A DNA stretch of 64,000 bases, from the NCBI RefSeq assembly GCF_025144335.1, contig NZ_CP083539.1, forward strand, positions 94,501 through 158,500, given 5' to 3'. The position numbers were made by a program, and so were the translations under genes. Positions 43,732 through 52,814 of the stretch are shown piece after piece. Every line of letters starts with the position of its first letter. Position 1 is the stretch's first letter. The stretch is from Jannaschia sp. W003 (GTDB lineage: Bacteria > Pseudomonadota > Alphaproteobacteria > Rhodobacterales > Rhodobacteraceae). The notes below the pieces were generated by a model. It was not told the origin of the DNA. It made no database searches and saw nothing but the letters and a program-made list of their open reading frames with translations.

Positions 43732-43883
43732 CGGCGCCGGCGGCGCCGCAGCAGGACGGCCCCCACCGCGACCCCCACCAACGCCGCAAGCACGGTCCCG
43801 GTCCAGAAGCTGCCCGGCACCAGGAGGCGCAGCGCCACGGCGGCGGCCGCGACTGCGAGCGCGATCCCCAGGGCGAGCCTCAC
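43728..43883 (-). CDS. Small two-helix membrane protein, function unknown
   Basis: A 51-residue frame with a GTG start overlapping the upstream TGA (GTGA). It encodes two hydrophobic segments (LALGIALAVAAAAVALRLLV and GTVLAALVGVAVGAVLL) and an Arg-rich tail (RRRRRR) that would sit in the cytoplasm. It is last in an operon with a GMC oxidoreductase and a small exported protein, so it may anchor or assist that complex. I recognise no family. Short length and simple composition keep confidence moderate. Confidence 0.5.
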   Translation of the reverse strand: MRLALGIALAVAAAAVALRLLVPGSFWTGTVLAALVGVAVGAVLLRRRRRR

Positions 43884-44209
43884 GCCCCGGCCCCGGCGGA
43901 AAGCGCCACGAGCGCACAGAGCCGCGCCTCGGTCCGCGCGAGCACCCAGTCCTCGACGTGGACGATGCGGCCGCCGGCATAATCCGCCCGGATCGCCGCG
44001 CGCCACGTGCCGTCCAGGCTCGCCTCGGCTGAGGAGTCGAGCCCAAGCGCCGCGCGCAGGCCCGCCGCATCGCGCTCGGCCGCGCCGGCGCGCAGCACCG
44101 CCCGCCCGATCCGCGCCGCATCCGCCGCGGCATCCCGGCCGGGCCCCGCCACCGCCGCCACCGGCGCGGCCCCGAGCACCGCCGCCAGGAAGATCCGTCG
44201 GTCCATCAT
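43880..44209 (-). CDS. Small exported protein encoded next to a GMC oxidoreductase
   Basis: A 109-residue protein with an N-terminal signal-like segment (MDRRIFLAAVLGAAPVAAVAG). It contains a twin arginine but only a partial Tat motif. The C-terminal part ends in GGRIVHVEDWVLARTEARLCAL. GAGGGGGG precedes the double ATG. It starts ten bases after the GMC gene stop. In several membrane-bound sugar dehydrogenases a small Tat-exported subunit escorts the GMC catalytic subunit; this gene could play that part. Family assignment is by context only. Confidence 0.6.
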   Translation of the reverse strand: MMDRRIFLAAVLGAAPVAAVAGPGRDAAADAARIGRAVLRAGAAERDAAGLRAALGLDSSAEASLDGTWRAAIRADYAGGRIVHVEDWVLARTEARLCALVALSAGAGA

Positions 44210-44219
44210 CGCGCCCCCC

Positions 44220-45809
44220 TCACAGCCGGCCCCGCCCGGCATCCTCGCGGAACAGGTCCGCCATCCGTATCGACAGCGCGACGATCGTCAGCGTCGGGTT
44301 GGCGTAGCCATGGGTCGGGAAGACCGACGAGCTGCCGACGAAGAGGTTGCGCACGCCGTGCACCCGGCAATCCGCGTCCACCACGCCGGTGGCGGGGTCG
44401 TCGGACATCCGCGTGGTCCCGCAGTGGTGCTTTCCCCGGGCCACGTAGTCGGGCCAGGCGTAGTCGTCGCGCAGCACCTCGGTCCAGCTCCGGCCGAGGC
44501 CCATGCGCCCGACCTCGCCCGCCAGGATTTCGGTCGCCCGCCGCACCGTCCGCATCTCGGTCTCGGTGAGCTGCCAGTCGAGGCCTATGCGGCGCTGCCC
44601 GAACCGGTCCCGCTCGTCGACCAGCCGCACGCGGCTGTCGGGATTCGGCACGCTCTCGATGGTCAGCCATGGCGCCAGCCAGTCGCGCGCGATCACGTCG
44701 TCGTCGCCGCCGGACCACCGGAACAAGGCGTTCGCGGCGCCGTCGAGGTCCGTCAGCACGTTGCCGATCTCGGAGGAGAGGTAAGGCGGCACGTCGCCGC
44801 GCCGGGCCGACCGGAACAGGTTCACCAGCGACCGCGCGCCCGGCGACGCGTCGCCGGGAAACAGGTGGCACACGAAGCCGCCGATCTGCTCGCGCCGCAG
44901 GAGCGCCTCGGACGAGGCGAGCGTGCCTATCAGCCCGCCCGAGGGGAAGAAGCTCGGCTCGGTGTAGAGGTCGACCCCCGCGCGGTCGCGCGCCAGCAGG
45001 ATCCGCATCGCCGGACGGATCGCGGCATGGTCGGCGAAGAACCGGCCGACCAGGTCGTTGCCGTTGCCCAGCCCCGCCTGCTGGACCCGGTTCGACAGGA
45101 ACAGCAGGCGCGGGATCTCGATGCCCCCGGCGCACAGCACGAACCGCCGGGCGCGCACGCCGAAGCGCGGGCCGTCGATGCACGCGGCCCGGACCTCGGT
45201 CACCTCGCTCGCGGCGTCATCCGTCTCCAGCTCCTGCACGTTGGCGTGGAGGTAGACGGAGACGTTCCGCGCCGCCGCGAGCCGGGCCTCGTAGGTGAAG
45301 CCGAAGGCCGTCGGCGGGCTCTTGTTGACGCTGACGTTGCTGAGCTGCTCCGCATCGACCGGCAGCAGCGCCTTGCCCAGCCGCTCCGCCCAGAACGCCA
45401 AGTCGTAGGGACGTTCGGTCGGCAGCTCCAGGTAGGGCTGCGCCCGCATGTAGTAGTCGTGCAGGTCATCGTAGCCGATGGGCCAGCCCGAATGGGCCAT
45501 CCAGTCGCGCCGCTCGAAGTCGATCGGGAGCAGCGGCATGCAGTTGCCGGCCCAGTGGTTCGAGGAGCCGCCGAGGAAGCGCAGCCGCGCCTCGTCGAGG
45601 GGGTCGTACTGGAAGCCGAGGTTCGGCCCGGCGTAGAGCTCCTGCGTGGCGTCGTCGTAGGCCATGCCGCCGCTCTCGAGGAGGACGACCTTCAGGGGGC
45701 CGTCCGCGAGCTCCAGCGCCAGGGTGATGCCCGCGGGCCCTCCGCCGACGATGCAGACGTCCGCGTCGAGAACCTGCCCGTCGGGCAGTTGCCTGCTGTC
45801 AACGATCAT
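44220..45809 (-). CDS. GMC-family FAD-dependent oxidoreductase (copy 2)
   Basis: A 529-residue GMC flavoprotein. FAD-binding VCIVGGGPAGITLALELA is near residues 18-35, GGSSNHWAGNCMPL near 87-100, and the C-terminal active-site block is HHCGTTRMSDDPATGVVD with SSSVFPTHGYANPTLTIVALSIRMA. No own signal peptide is seen, but the small exported protein downstream may carry it out. ATG 45809 is chosen; a TTG at 45830 is in frame. It probably oxidises a sugar or alcohol linked to the surface polysaccharide; the substrate is unknown. Confidence 0.8.
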   Translation of the reverse strand: MIVDSRQLPDGQVLDADVCIVGGGPAGITLALELADGPLKVVLLESGGMAYDDATQELYAGPNLGFQYDPLDEARLRFLGGSSNHWAGNCMPLLPIDFERRDWMAHSGWPIGYDDLHDYYMRAQPYLELPTERPYDLAFWAERLGKALLPVDAEQLSNVSVNKSPPTAFGFTYEARLAAARNVSVYLHANVQELETDDAASEVTEVRAACIDGPRFGVRARRFVLCAGGIEIPRLLFLSNRVQQAGLGNGNDLVGRFFADHAAIRPAMRILLARDRAGVDLYTEPSFFPSGGLIGTLASSEALLRREQIGGFVCHLFPGDASPGARSLVNLFRSARRGDVPPYLSSEIGNVLTDLDGAANALFRWSGGDDDVIARDWLAPWLTIESVPNPDSRVRLVDERDRFGQRRIGLDWQLTETEMRTVRRATEILAGEVGRMGLGRSWTEVLRDDYAWPDYVARGKHHCGTTRMSDDPATGVVDADCRVHGVRNLFVGSSSVFPTHGYANPTLTIVALSIRMADLFREDAGRGRL

Positions 45810-46194
45810 CCCGAAAGCCCCGTCCGACAAGCGCGGCCTTGCCGGCCACGCGCGCAGTCTGACCCGGGCTGCGGCCCGCGATCAAGGCCCGCACCGCGCG
45901 GCGGTGCCCGGAAGGGCCGCGCATCGTTGCCTGCGCGGTCATTCATCGTTTCGGCCGGATCATGGCGAAAATGCGGCAAGACGCGGGCAGGAGGTTTGCC
46001 AAGTCCGCGATGCCCGTGCTAGCTTTCCCTAGCGTTACCTTGCCGGAACGCGTTTGCCCGACCGTCCCGGCGCAGTTCGACCGTCAGTCCGTCACGGGTG
46101 CCGATTTCCGCCACATTCCGCGGATCCCCGACTCGACTGGCACGGGTCATCGATTTCGCAGGCACCCGCCTGCAGCCGGGGGATTCTCATCATC
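45810..46194. promoter_or_regulatory. Divergent region between GMC copy 2 and the GH16 gene
   Basis: A 385-base gap with no credible gene and lower GC in its right half. TTTCCCTAGCGTTACC lies at 46024-46039, 156 bases before the GH16 start, and resembles the elements in the other gaps of the locus. GGGGGAT at about 46178-46184 is the likely ribosome site of the GH16 gene. I could not assign promoter boxes. Confidence 0.4.
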
Positions 46195-49100
46195 ATGACT
46201 ACCTATTCCGCGTTCCAGGCCGATTTCGATCCCTTCGTGCCCGAGCAGTGGCGCATATCCGACTACACCAACGGCGCCGGCTGGATCGACACGACCTGGA
46301 CGCCGGACAACGTCCTGATCTCGCCCGGCCTGGTGGAGCTGCGCCTCGACGGACGCGACGGCGGCGGCAAGCGATTCTCGGGCGCCGAGATGCGGGCCAC
46401 CGAGGATACCTTCTACGGCACCTACGAGGTGACGATGCGGCCCTCCGGCGTGGAGGGGGTGCTGTCCAGCTTTTTCCTCTACACCGGCGCGCCCTTCGGC
46501 TCCCCCACCAGCGAGATCGACTTCGAGTTCCTCGGCGGCGACACCACCGAGGTCCTCCTGAGCATCCACACCCCCGAGGGGGTCTCCTCCGCCACCGTCG
46601 ACCTGGGATTCGACGCGGCGGCGGGCTTCCACGACTACGCCTTCGAATGGGGCCCCGACTCGGTGACCTGGTACGCCGACGGCGTGGAGCTCCACCGGAT
46701 GGAGGACCTCGACATCGGGATGGCCGCCTATCCCGGCCGCACCCACACGAGCATCTGGACCGGCAACAACGCCTTCACGGGGTCGCCGGCGAACAACGTC
46801 GACACGGTCGCCGCCTACGCGTCGGTCTCCTACACGCCGCGCACCGCGCCCGTCGCCATCGACGACCGCGTGCTGGTCGCGCAGGGCGGCGCTGCGGTGG
46901 TCGACGTGCTGGCCAACGACGGGACGATGGGCACCGCGCCGCTGGCCTCCACCGTCGCGATCGCGTCCGGCCCCAGCCACGGCACGGTGAGCGTCGATCC
47001 CTCCACGGGCGCGATCACCTACACGCCCGACGCCGGGTTCACGGGCAACGACACCTTCTCCTACGTCGCCTCGGACGGCACGGAGCAGACCAACGCGGCC
47101 GACGTGGAGATGATGGTCGGCTACCCGGTATACGCCACGTTCACCTCTGGCGCGGAGGGGTTTGCGTATGCGGACGACGCGTTCCGGGGCACGGCGCAGC
47201 CGGACTACGCGTCGGGGGCTCTGGGGAGCGGGACGCTTCAGGTGGTGCTGGGCGGGGGCTCGACCAAGTCGGCGGTCACCGACATCTCGGGCGGCTGGAG
47301 CCAGGCGTTCACCAGCGCCGCGGGCCAGAGCGGCACGCTGACGCTGCGCTACCGCATCACGCTGACGAGCGACCTCGACGAGGGCGAGTGGGGCGAGGTG
47401 CTCGTGGACGTCGACGGCACCGAGTACGCGGTGGCGCTGATGGAGGCCACCGACGACGACGACGAGGTGCTCGACAGCGGCTTCGTGGACGTCACGCTCG
47501 ACCTGGGCACGCTCGCGGGCGGCAGCCACGTGCTGACGCTGGGCGGCTTTCTCAACCAGCGCACCCGCTCCAACGAGACCGTGCTGGTGGAGTTCGACAG
47601 CGTCGCGCTGAGCCTGGGCGCAGCTTCACCCGCCGACGACGACGGCAACCTCGCGCTCGCCGCGCCCGACACGCTGATCGACGGCGCCGAGGCCGGCGCG
47701 GTGGCGTTCGAGATCAGCGGCCTCGACGCCGACGCCACCGCCACCGTGAGCGTCACCGACGGCACCGCCACGGTGACCGGCACCCGCGGCACCGACGGCA
47801 CCCTCGTCCTCGACCTGTCGAGCCTCGCCGACGGGCCCCTCGCCTCCTCGCTCACCGCCACCGACGGCGACGGCGCCACCGCCACCGTGGCCGGGCCCGC
47901 GCTGTCGCTGGTGCCCGCCGGCGGCGACGACGACGGCAACCTCGCGCTCGCCGCGCCCGACACCGAGATCGACGGCGCCGAGATGGGCGCCGTGGCGTTC
48001 GAGATCGCCGGCCTCGACGCCGACGCCACCGCCACCGTGGTCGTCACCGACGGCACCGCCACCGTGACCGGCACCCGCAGCACCGACGGCACCCTCACCC
48101 TCGACCTCTCGAGCCTCGCCGACGGCCCCCTCGCCACCACCGTCACCGCCACCGACAGCTTCGGATCCTCCACCACCGTCGCAGGACCAGACCTCACGCT
48201 GGACACCGCGCCGCCGCCGCCGCCGCCGCCCACGCCCATCGAGGCCACGTTCACGTCCGGCGCGGAGGGGTTTGCGTATGCGGACGACGCGTTCCGGGGC
48301 ACGGCCGAGCCGGACTACGCGTCGGGGGCTCTGGGGAGCGGGACGCTTCAGGTGGTGCTGGGCGGGGGCTCGACCAAGTCGGCGGTCACCGACATCTCGG
48401 GCGGCTGGAGCCAGGCGTTCACCAGCGCCGCGGGCCAGAGCGGCACGCTGACGCTGCGCTACCGCATCACGCTGACGAGCGACCTCGACGAGGGCGAGTG
48501 GGGCGAGGTGCTCGTGGACGTCGACGGCACCGAGTACGCGGTGGCGCTGATGGAGGCCACCGACGACGACGACGAGGTGCTCGACAGCGGCTTCGTGGAC
48601 GTCACGCTCGACCTGGGCACGCTCGCGGGCGGCAGCCACGTGCTGACGCTGGGCGGCTTTCTCAACCAGCGCACCCGCTCCAACGAGACCGTGCTGGTGG
48701 AGTTCGACAGCGTCGCGCTGAGCCTGGGCGCAGCTTCACCCGCCGACGACGACGGCAACCTCGCGCTCGCCGCGCCCGACACGCTGATCGACGGCGCCGA
48801 GGCCGGCGCGGTGGCGTTCGAGATCAGCGGCCTCGACGCCGACGCCACCGCCACCGTGAGCGTCACCGACGGCACCGCCACGGTGACCGGCACCCGCGGC
48901 ACCGACGGCACCCTCGTCCTCGACCTGTCGAGCCTCGCCGACGGGCCCCTCGCCTCCTCGCTCACCGCCACCGACGGCGACGGCGCCACCGCCACCGTGG
49001 CCGGGCCCGCGCTGTCGCTGGTGCCCGCCGGCGGCGACGACGACGGCAACCTCGCGCTCGCCGCGCCCGACACCGAGATCGACGGCGCCGAGATGGGCGC

Positions 49101-51765
49101 CGTGGCGTTCGAGATCGCCGGCCTCGACGCCGACGCCACCGCCACCGTGGTCGTCACCGACGGCACCGCCACCGTGACCGGCACCCGCAGCACCGACGGC
49201 ACCCTCACCCTCGACCTCTCGAGCCTCGCCGACGGCCCCCTCGCCACCACCGTCACCGCCACCGACAGCTTCGGATCCTCCACCACCGTCGCAGGACCAG
49301 ACCTCACGCTGGACACCGCGCCGCCGCCGCCGCCGCCGCCCACGCCCATCGAGGCCACGTTCACGTCCGGCGCGGAGGGGTTTGCGTATGCGGACGACGC
49401 GTTCCGGGGCACGGCCGAGCCGGACTACGCGTCGGGGGCTCTGGGGAGCGGGACGCTTCAGGTGGTGCTGGGCGGGGGCTCGACCAAGTCGGCGGTCACC
49501 GACATCTCGGGCGGCTGGAGCCAGGCGTTCACCAGCGCCGCGGGCCAGAGCGGCACGCTGACGCTGCGCTACCGCATCACGCTGACGAGCGACCTCGACG
49601 AGGGCGAGTGGGGCGAGGTGCTCGTGGACGTCGACGGCACCGAGTACGCGGTGGCGCTGATGGAGGCCACCGACGACGACGACGAGGTGCTCGACAGCGG
49701 CTTCGTGGACGTCACGCTCGACCTGGGCACGCTCGCGGGCGGCAGCCACGTGCTGACGCTGGGCGGCTTTCTCAACCAGCGCACCCGCTCCAACGAGACC
49801 GTGCTGGTGGAGTTCGACAGCGTCGCGCTGAGCCTGGGCGCAGCTTCACCCGCCGACGACGACGGCAACCTCGCGCTCGCCGCGCCCGACACGCTGATCG
49901 ACGGCGCCGAGGCCGGCGCGGTGGCGTTCGAGATCAGCGGCCTCGACGCCGACGCCACCGCCACCGTGAGCGTCACCGACGGCACCGCCACGGTGACCGG
50001 CACCCGCGGCACCGACGGCACCCTCGTCCTCGACCTGTCGAGCCTCGCCGACGGGCCCCTCGCCTCCTCGCTCACCGCCACCGACGGCGACGGCGCCACC
50101 GCCACCGTGGCCGGGCCCGCGCTGTCGCTGGTGCCCGCCGGCGGCGACGACGACGGCAACCTCGCGCTCGCCGCGCCCGACACCGAGATCGACGGCGCCG
50201 AGATGGGCGCCGTGGCGTTCGAGATCGCCGGCCTCGACGCCGACGCCACCGCCACCGTGGTCGTCACCGACGGCACCGCCACCGTGACCGGCACCCGCAG
50301 CACCGACGGCACCCTCACCCTCGACCTCTCGAGCCTCGCCGACGGCCCCCTCGCCACCACCGTCACCGCCACCGACAGCTTCGGATCCTCCACCACCGTC
50401 GCAGGACCAGACCTCACGCTGGACCGGACACCGGTCGCGCTGAGCTTCGCGGACGAGACCCGCGCGCTCGTGATCGACCTGGAAGCGGGGTGGTCGGCGC
50501 AGGCCGCGCGGGTGCTGCCGATCGGGGACTCGCTGACCCACGGCTACAGCGGCGGGACCGACCAGGACACGTTGGACAACCGCGCCCTGCAGGAGGGCTA
50601 TCGCGGCGACCTGTTCGAGGGACTTCTCGCGGCGGGCGCCTTCGTCGACTACGTGGGAGCCTACGCGTCCGGCCCGGACTGGCTGATCGACCAGGACCAC
50701 ACCGGCGCGCCCTCGCGCGAGTTCCGCCAGCTCGTGAACTCCAGCACCGAGGAGTACCACTTCCGCACGAACGTGATCGACACCGACGCGGACGTGGTGC
50801 TGCTGATGGCCGGCACCAACGACTTCTCGCACACGGGCAGCAGCTTCTACACCTCGAACTTCCCGGGGATCATGAACCAGGTCACGAAGGCGGTGAACCA
50901 CTTCTTCGCGCTCCCCGGGGCCGACGAGAAGCATCTCGTGATCTCGACGATCCCGCCCAAGCTGAAGCAGGGCGACGCCTTCGTGTCGGAGATCGTCAAC
51001 GAAGGCTTCAGCACGGTCGACGGCTCGCCGGTGATCGGGGACGCCGGCAACGGGACCTACCAGCCGGGCATCAAGGCGATCGTGACGGCGCTGATGGCGG
51101 ACCATCCGACGCTGCACCTGCACGACGCGCCCTTCGACACCTCCGGGGTCGGTCCCGACCTCGTCCACCTGACCGACGACGCCTACGCCGCCTACGCGGC
51201 CAGCCTGCAGGCCCTGCTCGCCGACGAGATCGGCCTGTCGGGCGGCACGATCGACGGCACCACCCAGAGCTTCGGCCTCGCCACCGAGGTCGAGGGCGGC
51301 GCCGCGGGGGACTGGATCCTCGGCACCGCCGCGGGCGACCTGATCAGGGGCGGCGGCGGCAACGACATTGTCGACGGCCGCGGGGGCGACGACACGATCG
51401 AGGGCCAGGACGGGCGCGACCGGATCGCCGGTGGCGCCGGGGCCGACCAAGTCGCGGGCGGCGCCGACGCCGACACCTTCGTCTACAACACGGACTTCGC
51501 CGACGGCACGTCGGCCGCGGACGCGATCCTGGACTTCGGGCTCGGCGCCGACCGGCTGGTGCTGGCCGACGCCTTCGAGGGCGCGGTCACCGTCACCGAC
51601 ATCGCGGGGGGCGTGCGGCTGGCGGTCGGCGGGTTCGGGACGATCGAGGTGTTCGGCGCGCAGGCCGACGCGCTGAAGGGAGCGGATCTCGGGGGCGGGT
51701 CGTTCGCGCTGACGACGGACGCCGATCTCGTGACCTACTTCGCGGAAAGCATGCTATCACTGTAG
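46195..51765 (+). CDS. Giant GH16 / SGNH-hydrolase / RTX protein with three large internal repeats
   Basis: A 1,856-residue protein. Residues 5-215 are a GH16 glucanase domain whose catalytic motif is EIDFE (Glu107, Asp109, Glu111). Residues 220-312 are a cadherin/Ig-like module (ITYTPDAGFTGNDTFSYVA). Residues 314-1410 are three 370-residue repeats, each a carbohydrate-binding-like module plus two Asp-rich Ig-like modules (DDDGNLALAAPD). Residues 1438-1680 are an SGNH esterase (GDSLT with Ser1446, GTND, DLVH with Asp1655/His1658). Residues 1700-1765 are RTX calcium repeats (GGGGNDIVDGRGGDD). No Sec signal plus a C-terminal RTX block indicates type I secretion. Likely cleaves and deacylates the polysaccharide, as ExsH-type GH16 enzymes process succinoglycan. 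Confidence 0.85.
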   Translation: MTTYSAFQADFDPFVPEQWRISDYTNGAGWIDTTWTPDNVLISPGLVELRLDGRDGGGKRFSGAEMRATEDTFYGTYEVTMRPSGVEGVLSSFFLYTGAPFGSPTSEIDFEFLGGDTTEVLLSIHTPEGVSSATVDLGFDAAAGFHDYAFEWGPDSVTWYADGVELHRMEDLDIGMAAYPGRTHTSIWTGNNAFTGSPANNVDTVAAYASVSYTPRTAPVAIDDRVLVAQGGAAVVDVLANDGTMGTAPLASTVAIASGPSHGTVSVDPSTGAITYTPDAGFTGNDTFSYVASDGTEQTNAADVEMMVGYPVYATFTSGAEGFAYADDAFRGTAQPDYASGALGSGTLQVVLGGGSTKSAVTDISGGWSQAFTSAAGQSGTLTLRYRITLTSDLDEGEWGEVLVDVDGTEYAVALMEATDDDDEVLDSGFVDVTLDLGTLAGGSHVLTLGGFLNQRTRSNETVLVEFDSVALSLGAASPADDDGNLALAAPDTLIDGAEAGAVAFEISGLDADATATVSVTDGTATVTGTRGTDGTLVLDLSSLADGPLASSLTATDGDGATATVAGPALSLVPAGGDDDGNLALAAPDTEIDGAEMGAVAFEIAGLDADATATVVVTDGTATVTGTRSTDGTLTLDLSSLADGPLATTVTATDSFGSSTTVAGPDLTLDTAPPPPPPPTPIEATFTSGAEGFAYADDAFRGTAEPDYASGALGSGTLQVVLGGGSTKSAVTDISGGWSQAFTSAAGQSGTLTLRYRITLTSDLDEGEWGEVLVDVDGTEYAVALMEATDDDDEVLDSGFVDVTLDLGTLAGGSHVLTLGGFLNQRTRSNETVLVEFDSVALSLGAASPADDDGNLALAAPDTLIDGAEAGAVAFEISGLDADATATVSVTDGTATVTGTRGTDGTLVLDLSSLADGPLASSLTATDGDGATATVAGPALSLVPAGGDDDGNLALAAPDTEIDGAEMGAVAFEIAGLDADATATVVVTDGTATVTGTRSTDGTLTLDLSSLADGPLATTVTATDSFGSSTTVAGPDLTLDTAPPPPPPPTPIEATFTSGAEGFAYADDAFRGTAEPDYASGALGSGTLQVVLGGGSTKSAVTDISGGWSQAFTSAAGQSGTLTLRYRITLTSDLDEGEWGEVLVDVDGTEYAVALMEATDDDDEVLDSGFVDVTLDLGTLAGGSHVLTLGGFLNQRTRSNETVLVEFDSVALSLGAASPADDDGNLALAAPDTLIDGAEAGAVAFEISGLDADATATVSVTDGTATVTGTRGTDGTLVLDLSSLADGPLASSLTATDGDGATATVAGPALSLVPAGGDDDGNLALAAPDTEIDGAEMGAVAFEIAGLDADATATVVVTDGTATVTGTRSTDGTLTLDLSSLADGPLATTVTATDSFGSSTTVAGPDLTLDRTPVALSFADETRALVIDLEAGWSAQAARVLPIGDSLTHGYSGGTDQDTLDNRALQEGYRGDLFEGLLAAGAFVDYVGAYASGPDWLIDQDHTGAPSREFRQLVNSSTEEYHFRTNVIDTDADVVLLMAGTNDFSHTGSSFYTSNFPGIMNQVTKAVNHFFALPGADEKHLVISTIPPKLKQGDAFVSEIVNEGFSTVDGSPVIGDAGNGTYQPGIKAIVTALMADHPTLHLHDAPFDTSGVGPDLVHLTDDAYAAYAASLQALLADEIGLSGGTIDGTTQSFGLATEVEGGAAGDWILGTAAGDLIRGGGGNDIVDGRGGDDTIEGQDGRDRIAGGAGADQVAGGADADTFVYNTDFADGTSAADAILDFGLGADRLVLADAFEGAVTVTDIAGGVRLAVGGFGTIEVFGAQADALKGADLGGGSFALTTDADLVTYFAESMLSL
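47134..50424 (+). repeat. Three tandem 1,110-bp coding repeats
   Basis: Units begin at 47134, 48244 and 49354; the third is about 39 bases short of a full period. Units 2 and 3 appear identical base for base over the shared length. Unit 1 differs only in a few bases near its start (TCACCTCTGG versus TCACGTCCGG, and GGCGCAGCCG versus GGCCGAGCCG). Units are joined by a poly-proline linker encoded by CCG runs (48211-48230 and 49321-49340). Confidence 0.95.
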
Positions 51766-51788
51766 GGCGGGACCGCCGGGGGGGACGC

Positions 51789-52814
51789 ATGGACGGGGGG
51801 AGCGGACAAGCGCTCGTGACCGGCGCGACGGGCTTTACGGGCGGCCATCTCGCCCGGACGCTCAGGGCCCGCGGCTACGCCGTGCGCGCCCTCGTCCGCG
51901 ACGGGGCGAGCCCGGCCGCGCGAGCGTTGGAGCGCGACGGGATCGAACTGGCGCAGGGCGACCTGACCGACGCGGCCGCGATCGACCGGGCGGTGGCGGG
52001 ACGAAGCCACGTCTTCCACATCGGTGCCGTCTACCGCAGCGCGAACCATCCGGACAGCTACTACGACGCGGTGAACCGCGGCGCCGTCGCGCACGTCCTG
52101 GACGCCGGCAGGCGCCACGGGGTCGCGCGCATCGTGCACTGCTCGACCTGCGGCGTGCACGGCGACGTGGCCGAGATCCCCGCGACCGAGGAGACCGCGT
52201 TCAATCCCAGCGACGTCTACCAGCGGTCCAAGCTGGCGGGCGAGATGCTGGCGCGGGCCGCGATCGAGGCCGGGGCGCCGGTCTCCATCGTCCGCCCCAC
52301 CGGCATCTACGGGCCGGGCGACCTGCGCTTCCTGAAGCTGTTCCGCACGGTCGAGAACCGCACCTTCCGGATGTTCGGCAGCGGCGAGATCGCCTACCAC
52401 ATGAGCTACATCGACGACCTCGTGCAGGGCTTCGTCCTGTGCGCCGAGCACCCCGCCGCCGTCGGCGAGACCTTCCTGATCGGCTCCGACCGGTACACCA
52501 CGCTGAACGGCCTGGTGCGCGAGGTCGCCGCCGTGCTCGACGTGCCGCCGCCGCGGGGGCGCCTTCCGGTCGCGCCGCTGATGGCGGCCGCGACACTGTG
52601 CGAGGTGGCGTGCCGCCCGTTCGGCATCGACCCGCCGCTGCACCGCCGGCGGGTGTCCTTCTTCACGAAGGCACGGGCCTTCTCGGTGGACAAGGCCAAG
52701 CGGCTGATCGGCTACGAGCCACAGGTTCCCCTGGCCGAGGGCCTCAGGCGCACCGCGGCGTGGTATCGCGCGGAGGGGCACCTGCGGCCCGCCCCGGCCG
52801 GGGTCGCGGCATGA
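51789..52814 (+). CDS. NAD-dependent epimerase/dehydratase (extended SDR)
   Basis: A 341-residue extended SDR. The NAD motif TGATGFTGGHLA is near residues 11-22, and the catalytic tyrosine/lysine lie in VYQRSK near residue 143. VRPTGIYGPGDLRFLKLF and MSYIDDLVQGFVLC are typical substrate-domain segments. Most similar in pattern to NAD(P)-dependent sugar epimerases or dihydroflavonol-reductase-like proteins. It begins 23 bases after the GH16 gene, and its stop overlaps the methyltransferase start (ATGA). Probably makes a nucleotide sugar for the locus; specificity unknown. Confidence 0.78.
   Translation: MDGGSGQALVTGATGFTGGHLARTLRARGYAVRALVRDGASPAARALERDGIELAQGDLTDAAAIDRAVAGRSHVFHIGAVYRSANHPDSYYDAVNRGAVAHVLDAGRRHGVARIVHCSTCGVHGDVAEIPATEETAFNPSDVYQRSKLAGEMLARAAIEAGAPVSIVRPTGIYGPGDLRFLKLFRTVENRTFRMFGSGEIAYHMSYIDDLVQGFVLCAEHPAAVGETFLIGSDRYTTLNGLVREVAAVLDVPPPRGRLPVAPLMAAATLCEVACRPFGIDPPLHRRRVSFFTKARAFSVDKAKRLIGYEPQVPLAEGLRRTAAWYRAEGHLRPAPAGVAA

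Noticed and set aside
47134..50424. A CRISPR-like or satellite array.
   Set aside because: The 1,110-base units have no spacer/repeat alternation and are in one continuous reading frame with protein domains.
46098..52814. A 2,238-codon plus-strand frame over the GH16 gene in another phase, and repeated long minus-strand frames.
   Set aside because: They are Arg/His-rich or Val/Ser-rich shadows of the true frame; only the last 1,026 bases (51789-52814) encode a real protein, the epimerase.
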